Shown here: in pieces, positions 23,401 to 32,909 of the stretch
Position numbering within the stretch: the stretch's first letter is position 1
Layout: every line of letters begins with the position of its first letter
Assembly: GCA_037042915.1 (NCBI GenBank)
Contig: CM073194.1
Location: forward strand, 4,340,001-4,404,000
Direction of reading: 5' to 3'
Length of the DNA: 64,000 nt
Origin: Auricularia sp. M13
Lineage: Eukaryota; Basidiomycota; Agaricomycetes; Auriculariales; Auriculariaceae
Program-made: the position numbers and the translations under genes
The notes under the pieces: model-generated
What the model saw: only the letters and a program-made list of their open reading frames with translations
Database searches by the model: none
Told to the model about the DNA's origin: nothing

Positions 23401-24820
23401 GCGGGAAAGCGTTCCATGAGCTCTACTGCTTGTAGTGCGGCGACGCAGATCTTCGCTACGATCTTGTCGGCGCCACCAGCGCCAGCAGCTGAGCCGACTG
23501 CCTGGGATGCAGACAGGCTCGTCACATCCATGAGCCGCGAAATATTATTCAGAGTGTCGAGGTCGTTGATCTGAAAAGTCAATGTAAGTTCGATGCTGCT
23601 TCCGAGTCGCTGTCGCATACCTTCTTGGCATATTGCATCCAACGTTGGCTAAAGGTCGGGAAAGATTTCGCGCCGATGAAAGCAGTCGCGTCGTTTCGGG
23701 TTTGCACGACTCGTACAAGCGACGAGAAGGTCGTGCTGATGGCTCTGCAGGCGTCCGCTGTTTCCGCTAAGTACAACGATAAGCACACACATCTCGTACG
23801 CATGCTGCGTCCGAACCCGTACCTTCAGTCGTGACGGCCTTGGCATATAGATTCGCAAAAATAACCGCTTGGTTCCAAAATCCTTCAAAATCCAATTCGT
23901 CGAGTCTGAGCAAGCACTCGAGCGTCCAGGTCCGCACGCGAAAGAGGACACCTGGTGGTGTAGCAGCTGGGGAGGATGCAATGTTCTTTGGTATGTGCTG
24001 GAACGGAACGCGCATAAGCGAGTTAAGGGCTTGCTGTGGCAGATGCGGTTGCCAGTCGAGAAGGGTACCGCGTGAGGCGACGTAGGCGGCCAGAGCGTGT
24101 GCATCAGTGAGATAGGCGCCGGCTGCGAGTACATGTGCGAGATAATGGCCGATCACTGTGGCCAGCACCGAGTCCGGGGCGCTGTAAGTCGGCGAGGGCA
24201 ATGGCAAGCTGGCCAGCGATATCGAGAAGGTGGGACCCTGGGCCGCTGGCCGGGCTTTGGAGGTGGCCACCGACGGCTTCCGGACATGCTTGGCTGCAGT
24301 AGCAGGAGCTACAGGGATTGGCGGCGGCGGCGGCGCAGGTGGTGACTCAAGCGGGTGGTAGAGCGCGAGGATGGCGGGCCGGATGTCGGCGGCAAAGTCA
24401 AACGCGACTTCAAACTGCGCGACGGCGGGTTAGACGACGAGTAACAAAAAAGTAACAAAAAAGTAAGTAAATGCGTACCAGTTCCAAAGTAACGAGCTTC
24501 CCGAGCACAGACACGGCCATGCGCTCGACGTCGACCTCGCCGGGGGCCAGCGCCCGCAACGCCGCGAGATGGCCCCTGCATTCCGTCGCCGTACGCGTCA
24601 CGTCCGCCACGCTCCAGTTCTCCAGCTGCGGCGCTGTGCGAGCCTTCCAGCCACTCTTAGCAATGTTGCTCAGCGTCTGGCTGGCCGCGTTGACCAGCGG
24701 CGCTAGCTCCTTGCGGGTCGGCGGCGGAGGCGGGGGTGGGGCGGGTATCGCTGTCTTCTTGCTCGTCCTGGCGGCGGGCGCGTTGCTGACCGGGCGCGTC
24801 TTCGCTGCGCGCGGCGGCAT
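17482..24820 (-). CDS. ESP1: Separase (ESP1/CUT1 family), caspase-like cysteine protease
   Basis: The gene starts MPPRAAKTRPVSN at 24820 and ends YGIPFYC at 17482. With about 20 short introns it should encode roughly 2000 aa, normal for fungal separases. The N-terminal two thirds are helical TPR/HEAT-like repeats with a Pro-rich linker near residue 40. The C-terminal protease region is clear: SWTIVSISLS, RQRPKEEPLVFCVPLERHN, FLVLDKNVQGIAWESIPVLRGRAIS, then the catalytic His in MYFGHGG (codon 17924-17926) and the catalytic Cys in LWGCSSG (codon 17846-17848), followed by TLVANIWDVTDKDIDRF and LKYLTGAATVVYG. Separase cleaves the cohesin kleisin Scc1 at anaphase and is held inactive by securin. 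An acidic patch (SDDEDYEEEED) precedes the substrate/securin-binding region. Both active residues and flanking motifs are present, so the copy looks functional. Confidence 0.95.
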
Positions 24821-25223
24821 CGCAGCTGATGTGGTGGAGGAGAAGAGTGTATTGCGGATGCAAACGCGTGACGCGTGGCGTCTGTCACAGCCGATGCTTG
24901 CCGCCATCACGTGATGTGATTCTTTGAGGGGGAAACACTATTCGCAGGGCTGCTCGATAACGGAAGAATGCATTCCAGAGTATTCAGACAGTGTGTCTTC
25001 TTAAATTTTATTTTACTATGCTCAAAATACTGAGAGCAGCGGCGAGTATGCGCGCTCTTCCATTCATCCGCCGCATTGCATCTTCGTAATGATCCCATAT
25101 CAGGCCTCTCTGCAGTCCTGAAACAGCTGATATCTTAGCGTAGGAACGTTTATGCTGGTACGATTGCATGGTGCAATTGGGGGAGTGCAACAAATGCAGA
25201 ACAGACAAACTTTAGACGGTCGT
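24821..25223. other. Intergenic stretch upstream of separase
   Basis: About 400 bp that should hold the separase promoter and the 3' flank of the small Cys-rich gene. No other ORF or repeat stands out. Confidence 0.35.
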
Positions 25224-25578
25224 TCATAGGCAGTAATCCGCCTCGTCGCTACCAACCCCACCGCAGCCGTTATTGCAGAACTGCTGGTAAACGATTTCTC
25301 CGCCTCCGGTGCAGCGGAAGAGCGAGTTCTGGATGTGAATGTTGTCCGTTGGCTGGCCATTATCTTCGAGGACTTGGAGAATATGGTCATGGTAATTGCC
25401 TGTGTGTAATAGATGAGTGTCCGATTCTAGCGCGTGAATTGGAGGGCGACCGAGCTGTACCTTTGTTAAGCAGCGATTGGCCACAGTAGACTCCGCCGTT
25501 GTTGCAGCTCTTGGCGGCGACGAGATTGGCCATCGTCATGAGGGCGACAGTGACTGCAGAAAGGCTGATGAGCTGCAT
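25224..25578 (-). CDS. Small secreted cysteine-rich protein (97 aa)
   Basis: Exon 1 (25578-25461) encodes a signal peptide, MQLISLSAVTVALMTMANLV with cleavage likely after AAK or nearby, then SCNNGGVYCGQSLLNK. An intron (donor at 25460, acceptor before 25399) joins in frame to GNYHDHILQVLEDNGQPTDN, then LFRCTGGGEIVYQQFCNNGC and the C-terminal DEADYCL. The mature part has six cysteines, suggesting three disulfides. Size and layout fit the small secreted proteins found in wood-decay and symbiotic basidiomycetes. No specific family or enzymatic function is recognisable. The promoter would lie in the gene-free 700 bp to the right. Confidence 0.75.
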
Positions 25579-26284
25579 GGCGACTGAGAATCCGAGAACG
25601 ATAGAAGCGCTGGCGTAAGGATCTAAGTATGGTGTCCGGATGATGGCGAGGTGGAGAAATTGCCTGCCTTATACTTATACTCTACCCCGCAGTGGTCTTC
25701 AATCGCGATATCTTTAGCCCACACGAGGCAGTCCAGTTTCCACAATCTCGAACCACGAAATCAGCACGAAAGCGCGTTGGACCGTGACGAATCCACATAC
25801 AAACCAGATGCAGCTTGTTTGCCGGCGCCTATGCGTCATTGATGGTGGCAAAAAGCCCGTGCGCTCGGTGAAACACCTTTTGCGCCGTCTTCCTTTCCAG
25901 AACAAGGGCTGTCAACTAGAACGAGCTTTATAATGATGACCGAATGATGACTCTGCGCGCTTCAAACCGCGGCAGGTGCCCTTGAATCTGCCAACGCGGT
26001 CACTGTGCGCCGTGAGACGAAGCAAATCACGGAAGACATCTGCTACGCAGCGTCAACTGGTGCGCACGGTGACAGCGGACATTCATATGTTACTTACATA
26101 CACAGCGCTTCGACGATGAATGCGGCAAATGTCCGCGTGCGCGCTAAGCACTCTTTCAACGGCTCGCAGCATTCTGCCTTACTTTTCACCGTCCCACTCG
26201 CACTGACGCTAGAGATCAATGTAACGACTGTGATTACAAGGATCATATAATGACAGAATCCAAAACTAATCATATAGAGATGGA
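25579..26284. other. Gene-free stretch left of the MITE
   Basis: About 700 bp, which should carry the promoter of the Cys-rich secreted protein. I find no convincing ORF, tandem repeat or RNA gene in it. Confidence 0.35.
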
Positions 26285-26292
26285 GCAAAAGG
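26285..26292. repeat. Left target-site duplication of the MITE (GCAAAAGG)
   Basis: The octamer GCAAAAGG directly precedes the left terminal inverted repeat and recurs, as a direct copy, right after the other terminus at 26763-26770. Confidence 0.75.
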
Positions 26293-26762
26293 AGGACCCG
26301 GGAAAAGTCCATATAGGGTCCGATCCGCGGGACCATCGGAATGGCCAAATTTTTGGCTGAGCTCCGATGCATGGGACCATCGTCCGAGGGCAAATTTTTG
26401 GGTATGTCCGATCAGGCTGGGACCATTGTTCTCCTGCGAATTCAGTGAGGTCTGAGGTCCGGGATTATTATATCCAGCTGTATTGGGCATGGGCAGGCTC
26501 CTATTCAGCTTAAAGTGGAGAATAAAACACCCTGAGAGAGTTTTGAGGCCTCAAATTGCATGGGGCTCAGAATCAATCCGTCCGGATGTATATGCCGGCG
26601 CGAAGCGCCGGAAGCTCCGATCCGTTGGGACCATCGTCCTGGACGATTTTTGCATGTCCGGTCCACTGGGACCATCGGAATCGGCCACTCTCAGCCAGGA
26701 TTTGGGACCATCGTCCGGGGGGGTCTGCGGATCGGACCTCAGATGGACCTTTCCCGGGGCCT
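26293..26762. mobile_element. 470-bp MITE with terminal inverted repeats and 8-bp duplication (hAT-like)
   Basis: The left end AGGACCCGGGAAAAGTCC and the reverse complement of the right end AGGCCCCGGGAAAGGTCC match at 16 of 18 positions. Similarity extends inward to about 40 bp through TCCGATCCGC. Direct 8-bp copies of GCAAAAGG flank the element. There is no transposase ORF. Inside, the motif GGGACCATCG or a close variant occurs six times (26329, 26373, 26419, 26627, 26668, 26704), and a segment of about 70 bp is repeated (26361-26428 and 26614-26677). A perfect hairpin CCGGCGC-GAA-GCGCCGG lies at 26595-26611. An 8-bp duplication is the hallmark of the hAT superfamily, but the termini do not match a family I know, so the class is inferred. 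Confidence 0.75.
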
Positions 26763-26770
26763 GCAAAAGG
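26763..26770. repeat. Right target-site duplication of the MITE (GCAAAAGG)
   Basis: Direct copy of the octamer at 26285-26292, immediately right of the inverted repeat. It lies about 15 bp before the plus-strand Cys-rich coding fragment. Confidence 0.75.
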
Positions 26771-26784
26771 TTGTGTCGCTGAGC

Positions 26785-26901
26785 GGCATACCAGATGGGG
26801 TTTGCACTCTGATCAGGGACAGCAACGCTAATTGCGGCGCCTGCGGGCATGCGTGCCCGCCACCCGCAGTTTGCATTGACCTCAGCTGCATCGGTTTTTG
26901 A
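26785..26901 (+). pseudogene. Cys-rich domain fragment (NCGACG-type), probably a gene remnant
   Basis: The plus-strand frame reads GIPDGVCTLIRDSNANCGACG then HACPPPAVCIDLSCIGF and stop. The pattern C-x8-10-NCGxCGxxCPxxxxC-x4-C is the repeat found in many secreted basidiomycete proteins of unknown role. The frame has no start codon or signal peptide close upstream; the MITE ends 22 bp before it, so the 5' part may be displaced or lost, or an upstream exon may lie beyond the MITE. It ends 19 bp inside the 3' end of the oppositely oriented Cys-rich gene, so the two are convergent. The match to the Cys motif is strong; status as a live gene is doubtful. Confidence 0.5.
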
Positions 26902-27253
26902 AAAACGTAGTCGACGAAGATACAAGAACCGAGAACGGATGCCAACACGTACCGCAGCAGAGGTCCCATACATGGCAGCGTTCGCCGCACGCACCTGAGA
27001 CGGAGATATTCGGTGAGGAAGAAAACGGAGTACAATAGCGTTCAAGAGACACACCGCAGTTGTCTGGGTCGTATATCGAGATGCATGTACCACCTGGAGG
27101 GCAAGAACTCAGCCTGAGACGAATGGAAATCGTCTTAGAGGCAGGCGCGATGTATACGCGCCACAGCAGTTCTCGTCTGCAGCACACGCATGACCACAGG
27201 ATCCTGGAAGCGAGTGAGTCCGCAATTCTCACGATTCGCCAGTCCACTTTCAA
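26882..27253 (-). CDS. Cys-rich secreted-type protein (NCGACG repeat), 5' end unresolved
   Basis: Splicing two introns out of the minus strand gives SCGHACAADENCCG | TCISIYDPDNCG | ACGERCHVWDLCC, a textbook NCGACG-type Cys pattern. The first intron runs from GTGGCGCG to CCCTCCAG, the second from GTGTGTCT to TCCGTCTCAG. Both have good ends and restore frame in the middle of the Cys motif. After DLCC the frame either continues to a stop at 26882 (...FFKNRCS) or splices again, so the C-terminus is uncertain. The N-terminal exon with a signal peptide was not found; it should lie right of 27230. The function of this domain is not known; the proteins are usually extracellular. Confidence 0.5.
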   Translation of the reverse strand: MKVDWRIVRIADSLASRILWSCVCCRRELLWRVYIAPASKTISIRLRLSSCPPGGTCISIYDPDNCGVSLERYCTPFSSSPNISVSGACGERCHVWDLCCGTCWHPFSVLVSSSTTFFKNRCS

Positions 27254-27823
27254 GCTCCGCCGCAGAAGTTCAGAACAACGAAGTCAAGAGGTCCAACTTG
27301 CCGAAACTTTCAAGGAGCGAAGCCCACCGCCGTTATTACGCGCACGACCACGCTGCACATCTACTGTGCGCAGACCGACGGCGCGACGTGGAAATGACGC
27401 ATTGAGACAGTGCGTGGCGTCTGGACCAAGGTCAGCAGCGCAACTTTGACCGAGTCGGTGGAGCGTACCGAGTCATTCGCGCCCGCTCTCGCGAGGCCAG
27501 GTTGCGCCTTCGAGGCCACAAACGGTTGCACCCGGTAAGGTGGGGCGCTTTTACCATATCGGGCTGGTGGCGACCCAAATGCGGTTAGCGCAGTGTATCA
27601 TAGGGTGGGGCGATCTTACGTCACCGGCCCCGCCTTCGCGCTCAAAAGGACGACGCGCCGCTCCTGAGCGCCGCACAGTCTTGACCACCTACACACATCA
27701 CTCGAACTCGACTTACGAACACTTTACGACTTTTCATTAACGACCCATACCCAAGGTGCGTCGGCCAGCTCTCGCTCACTGTCTGGCCTGGCGTTGTGCT
27801 GACCTTTCGTGGCCAGTATCAGC
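27254..27823. other. Stretch upstream of the Ncp1-like gene
   Basis: About 570 bp that should hold the Ncp1-like promoter and, on the other strand, missing 5' exons of the Cys-rich gene. Short minus-strand frames here (for example around MRHFHVAPSVCAQ, near 27385) could be part of that gene, but no join is convincing. Confidence 0.3.
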
Positions 27824-28442
27824 ATGAGCATTCGCAGCACTGGCACCACCGGCTCGGCGACTGGCACCGGCACTGGCATTGGCCCTGCGCGCCAGATGAC
27901 GAACGAGGACAAGCAGCTCGAGAACCTTTTGAAGCGCGAGGAGAAGGACGAGGAGCTTAACGTCCAGCACGCGCTCAAGGATCTGAAGGCCACCGAGAAG
28001 GCCACCAACAAGGCTCACAAGGTACAGTAACTCCGCAACAGTCTGAGGGTGAGGCAGTGACTAACGCGCCTTTCCAGGCCGCGGACAAAGCCATGCACGC
28101 CGTTGAGAAGGCGCAGACAAAGGAGCACAAGACATCCAAGGCGCTCTCCAAAGCCACGCACAAGCACGACGACGCCGCTGCGGCCGTCCAGAACGCCGAA
28201 CGCAACATCGGGGTGAGCTTGTCTTTGTTTTGAACATCGTTGCTCGTCGTACTGATTGCCTGTACTTGTAGATCAAGCAGCGCCATCTGACCCAGGTGGA
28301 AGCCGACCTCGACCAGAAGAAGCAGTACGTCGACGAGGTGCAGAGGAAGAAGGAGCAGCACGACAGCATTCGCAATGCTAAGCGCGCGGAAATGCTGGGC
28401 TATGGTCCGAATCCTAACGGCGCGGCTGGACATGCTGTGTGA
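27824..28442 (+). CDS. Lysine-rich coiled-coil protein, Ncp1-like
   Basis: Three exons (27824-28021, 28078-28212, 28272-28442) join in phase 0 to give 167 aa. The N-terminus is Ser/Thr/Gly-rich (MSIRSTGTTGSATGTGTGIG). The rest is one long amphipathic helix rich in Lys, Glu and Ala, with tracts like QLENLLKREEKDEELNVQ, KAMHAVEKAQTKEHKTSKAL and VEADLDQKKQYVDEVQRK, ending YGPNPNGAAGHAV. This layout and size match the basidiomycete proteins annotated as DNA-binding Ncp1. That name rests on family resemblance; the sequence itself shows only a basic coiled coil. A GTG at 27809 in the same frame is not a likely start. Confidence 0.75.
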
Positions 28443-28703
28443 GCCTACTGTGCTTAGTTATCGCAGGTGCTTCCACTCCGTCGTGACGGGCTTGAATTTC
28501 GATCCTGAGCCTGTATCTGAAGTCCGCTAATCAAATGTACATGCCTCTGGCGTAATAACAAGCTTACTCGAGAATTCACCAATGTCTGTCAATGTCCTTC
28601 AAATGAACCGCCGACCATCAGAGACGGCGCCCAATACCAGTCGTCGTATCGCTCATAAGTTGCAAACGCTGGCCGCATTGTGCGTTGCCTCGCTCCAGAT
28701 TCA

Positions 28704-30268
28704 TCATCCTTCATGGGGACGGCATTCGTCCATCGACAGAGTCTCGGGCCCCAATTCCAATCGCCCGATCATGTCGCCAGAAGCAGAAAACGCAGCCTGA
28801 GTCGACCGCTGACCGCGAAGACTGGTGACGGTCGCGCTGCCAGTGAAGTGTATGCTGGCCGTCGTTTCGGTCATCTCGCGCGAGGGCCGTGAGTCGGACG
28901 ATAGCGGGCCAAAGATGGTCTCTTGGTTCAGGACGAAAATCGTGACGATGCTGGGATATAAGCCCTACGGTAGATGTCCAGGTGTTCAGCTTTGAGCGCC
29001 AACTCGCATCATGTTGAACGGCAAGACTCACCACGATTTGGTCGTAGGAAAGCGTGACGATGTACGCCATCTCTTTCAGGCCGTTACTGCGAGATCGTGC
29101 TATAAGCCCTGCCATACGATGCCCAATACGCGTGCGCTGGCTTGAGCTGGCTTACATTGCGGTGCTCGCGCTATTAAGCGTCAGGAGGACGGCCAAAAGC
29201 TACAACAGACGATTATCAACATATAGACCACGATGTGTTAAAAAGAGACACGTACACCGAACGAGATGTAGATAGTACTCGACACCAGCAGAATGTAGAG
29301 CACCCTGTCCACGTTCGTCTTTCCGAGTGCCAGGGTGCGAATGGCTGCGCGGCGCTGTCTGCCAGTTGCGCGTCAAATTCGTCAGTAGCTGCGCTGTAAC
29401 ATGAAGATTGCACATGACCTGATGACCCTCCAGATGAAGAACGACGCGAGCGCGTTGAGCATCAGGGAGACGCCCCATGCGGACTGCCGCAGATGCGTGC
29501 AGAGCGGGGGGTCCTGGGGAATGGACATCACGGGGCCCCAGCACACCGTCTCGCGCAGTACCAGTGCTGGATAGAGGAGGGACATCAGGTTTAGTCGTAA
29601 GAACGGCCGCCACATACCGAGATCCGCCAGCCACAAAGCGACGAGGGTTGTGCGCGTCACGAACGCCCAGCGCTGCGACTTGTACAGCACAAAGACGCGC
29701 CACGCAATCAACGCGTCGCCAATGAGAAACTGTTGGCACTGTGAGTTCAACGAACCGCCGTGAGTTTCGCAGACGCACATCGAGTTCAAAGAGCAGTTTG
29801 CCCCAGAATATGACGCGATTACGCGCCGTGTTGTACGAATCCTGCCGCTGGAAGGACGCGTCGGAGGGGAAGAGTGACACGCGGTCGAGCTGCAGCGAGA
29901 CGACGATGTCCAGGATGTCCATCGCCCACAGGCCCGTCGAGAGCGCGAACATCGCGCAGAAGGCCGAGAGCTGGAAGAGCGTGGCTGCAGCTCTACTGCG
30001 TTTGCCGCCTCTCCTATTTACGCGCGATGTTAGTAGCGCGATTGGTGGGGAGACGGCTGAGGGAGGACGGACGTACAAGACGGAATATACTGATATGCAG
30101 AAAAGTATCATGTACATCCCTGCCAGACATTCGTTAGCCGATTAGCATGGTGCAGCGCGGTAGGAGCGTACCATAGAACCCCGACTCGGCGAGGACAGCA
30201 GCGTTGAAATGAATATCGTCGTCGAAGAACATCGACCAATCCTGTAGGTCTGAATCGGAGAGGGACAT
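28704..30268 (-). CDS. Multi-pass integral membrane protein of basidiomycete type
   Basis: The start MSLSDSDLQDWSMFFDDDI at 30268 is followed, after an intron, by the membrane segment MYMILFCISVYSVLYV. Further exons give LFQLSAFCAMFALSTGLWAM, FLIGDALIAWRVFVLY, WAFVTRTTLVALWLADLG, LMSLLYPALVLRETVCWG, SAWGVSLMLNALASFFIWRV and, after LIARSRSNGLKEMAYIVTL, the segment LYPSIVTIFVLNQETIFG. I count about seven membrane spans and a cytosolic Ser/Thr-rich tail ending DECRPHEG at 28704. This pattern (IGDAxxxWRxxVLY after the third or fourth span) recurs in large uncharacterised membrane protein families of Agaricomycetes, sometimes compared with 7TM receptors. No ligand or coupling can be inferred. It is convergent with the Ncp1-like gene, 261 bp apart. 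Confidence 0.7.
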
Positions 30269-31773
30269 GCTAAAAATTCGACAGCTGGTGCCAGTGGAGT
30301 CGCGCTGCACTCAGGCTCACACAGAGTGTGGCGCCCTTATGTAGGCGCATGTAGCGATCCGATCCGAGCTTCGCGGTTGCAGGCAGGGCGAGGAAGCGCA
30401 CTGGCGCGCGAGCTGAAGGCCCACCGAGTTGCCACTTACAAAGGTAAATGATGATGGTAGGGAGGGCATTCCATGGCGCACTCAAAATGCGTAACTTTGC
30501 GCTTCAGACCAAACGCCTCCGGATGCTGTTACATCGCCACGGAAAGGTAGGCAGGGGCAGTTGCCTTATGCTGCATCCTGCGCCATCGCGCTGGAATTTT
30601 GAGGGGGAAAGATCCATGGTTGTATCGTGAGGATAGAGACAGGCAGAGTAGAGGGAAGTGCACCGTTGCACTTTGGCCAGGAAAGATAATCCAGACGTGA
30701 ACGCGATGTCGGCTGTAGTTGGGATGTCTGGAGCCGCGGCGATGCAGCGCAAAAGAGCCTTCAAACGTACCCGTAGGCAGCAATTTCCAATACGAGAGCT
30801 TCGGGGTGTCCATATGTCCATCCCGATCCACAGGAAACGATGGACATACGCCGTCTAAGCCTAATTGTTGTTACGCGCAGTGCAAAGCGAGGCAATGGCG
30901 TTCCTGCACGCCCGTATGTGGCACAACAGATGTCGAGTGGGCAGAAATGGGAATGGATCCGAGTCGGGCGATGAGTCTCTTCGCTTCCGACCAACCACGA
31001 TGAAGAACGGCCTCGATACGCGACGGAGCAAGCCAACTCGCGACAGCACCACAAACGACGAACTCCCATCAGTATGGGCTCACTGAAATTCATTCGTAGT
31101 ACGAAGTCGAGACAATGGCCAGGCCAACACGGTTGCGTAACGGCCGACTGAGCCACAGTAAAACTTTGGCCTTCACGGCAACTGTGCATGTAGAGTCTGA
31201 AAATCAAGCCAGGTTGTATCAGCCATGCGTAACATCGCGCGTCGCATTGCGGATAACCAGCGGCAGGGCCGCTGGCTAGCGGTGGTCGTCGGCGTGACTC
31301 GGAGATGAAAGCTCGTCGGAGTGTACGCGCATTCTGATGCCGAGTTTGTCCCGCATTCGCCTCATCAATCACCGCTGCAATACCATATCTCACGCATGGC
31401 TTACATTGATTTTTTTGCGCAATTATAGCTGGCATGTGAAATGTATTTGTCAACGAGAAAACTTCGGCAAGGCTTCGTAGTTTCAACATGGTGTCGTTAC
31501 TGACTTCACCCTGGCAGATGCATCTGCGCCCACGACCCGGGTCTGAGCAGAAAAACGGCTGCTCTTCAAGATCAACCGAGACTCGTCACCACTCTGCTTA
31601 TCATCAGGTGAGGTGCTACCCTCCGTTTCCGCCTGGTTGAATGAGCTTGAGTCTGATGTGTGCTCAAAGATGTGAGGTGTGTTGGAATTGTATGAGTACA
31701 GGCTCATGTTAAGGTACAATTTATATGTGGGGTAAAGGCAGGTACAGACGCATCATTCAGAGGACGAATTTTG
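30269..31773. other. Long stretch without a convincing gene
   Basis: About 1.5 kb. The minus strand has an open frame of 242 codons (30761-31489), but its translation is rich in Arg, Cys and Trp without a recognisable motif and is not supported by splice structure. A short Ser/Asp-rich minus-strand frame (31483-31719, FEHTSDSSSFNQAETEG) is similarly unsupported. The right part should include the 3' flank of the ankyrin gene. Confidence 0.3.
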
Positions 31774-32392
31774 CTACGTTTGCGCAGGTTCCTGGGTCCC
31801 TGCAGCTACACCCTGGTCCCCAGTTCGTTGGTTGAACAACTCAAGATACTGGGGTTTATTGAACACGGTCGCTAGCGCCATACTGATTCAGCCGCATGCC
31901 ACATGAAACGGCGACTCAGGGAGCACTCACCTGCCTGCACCGCGCTGGGCTGTCCGGCGTTGGGGTCTGCACCCGCCTCTACGAGCAGCTTCACAACCTC
32001 TTCTTCTCCCTTGAAAACTGCGCCGGCGAGAGGACTCTGTCCTTTGTCGTTGAGAGCATTCACATCGGCTCCCCGCTTGATGAGTGCGGAGACTGTCGAC
32101 GTATGCCCGTGGTACGCAGCGAGCATCAGCAGTGTAGCCCCTGCATGATTCGTCAGGTTTACAGGGAGGCCCGCCTCCAGGTAAGCTTCGAGTTGCTCGG
32201 TGTCGCCGCTCCGCGCCAGATCGAACACTTGATCCGCGTCAGCGACTGGCGCTTGTGGATGACGCTGTGCGCACTTTTCGACGCGAACTGGAGCGTCTCT
32301 TCGGGCAAGTCATTGACAGTGAGCGGCCGATCTTGCGTAGCGCTTTGTTCAGATGGTGGCTGCGTTTGCGGATCGGTCGCTGCTGAGGTCAT
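31774..32392 (-). CDS. Ankyrin-repeat protein (170 aa)
   Basis: Three exons (32392-32275, 32227-31931, 31871-31774) join in frame. The N-terminus MTSAATDPQTQPPSEQ is polar and leads to LPEETLQFASKMFDLARSGD. About three ankyrin repeats follow: DTEQLEAYLEAGLPVNLTNH, GATLLMLAAYHGHTSTVSAL then GADVNALNDKGQSPLAGAVF, and GEEEVVKLLVEAGADPNAGQ. The C-terminus is TVFNKPQYLELF and a Gln/Thr-rich tail. Small single-domain ankyrin proteins of this layout are widespread in fungi and plausibly act as binding scaffolds. The first intron is 47 nt. Reading through it instead gives a different frame, so the splice is required. Confidence 0.8.
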
Positions 32393-32909
32393 CGTCAGCG
32401 GTTGAGGATAGGATCGGCATCAGTTCCGGATCTGGCATGATTGCACTCCGCGCATCGCTTGATGGACCATCCTGTTGACCACGAAACACAACATGGTTTC
32501 TGACTGAGCAGGGAAAGTGAGATCAGCTTTTGATATTTATATTTTGTTTATTATTCAAGGTGTACTACAGCTACACATTTGATATACAATGAGGATATAA
32601 TACAGTCATTTAAATAATCTCGCCCACATGACAGGTATACTTTGGGTGGGCCTGCCGTTACAATACAGCAAATACATGGCATAATAGAGGAAGATCGTGC
32701 TTGACTGGAAACATGGACTAATTGATACAGTGTGAGGATTAGATGTCGATTCATGTAGCCGTAAACCGGCTAGATGCTTCGAGGAATTATATACTATATG
32801 AAAATGACTGTGGCGAGGTCATCGAGTGGTGACGTCGAGATAGGCCGCGTAATTTCGTCGAGATTGTAACTGAGTCGTGGGCGAATAAGTGGTGGCCGAT
32901 GATCGCGCA
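32393..32909. other. AT-rich intergenic stretch
   Basis: About 520 bp, visibly richer in A and T than its surroundings (for example near 32530-32600). It should hold the ankyrin gene promoter. No gene or repeat recognised. Confidence 0.35.

Noticed and set aside
22626-23574. Plus-strand frames of 189-209 codons inside the separase locus
   Set aside because: They are antisense to well-supported separase exons and have the Arg-rich composition of shadow frames.
26595-26611. Hairpin CCGGCGC-GAA-GCGCCGG taken as a non-autonomous Helitron 3' end
   Set aside because: No CTRR follows on either strand, and the surrounding inverted repeats with 8-bp duplication fit a MITE better.
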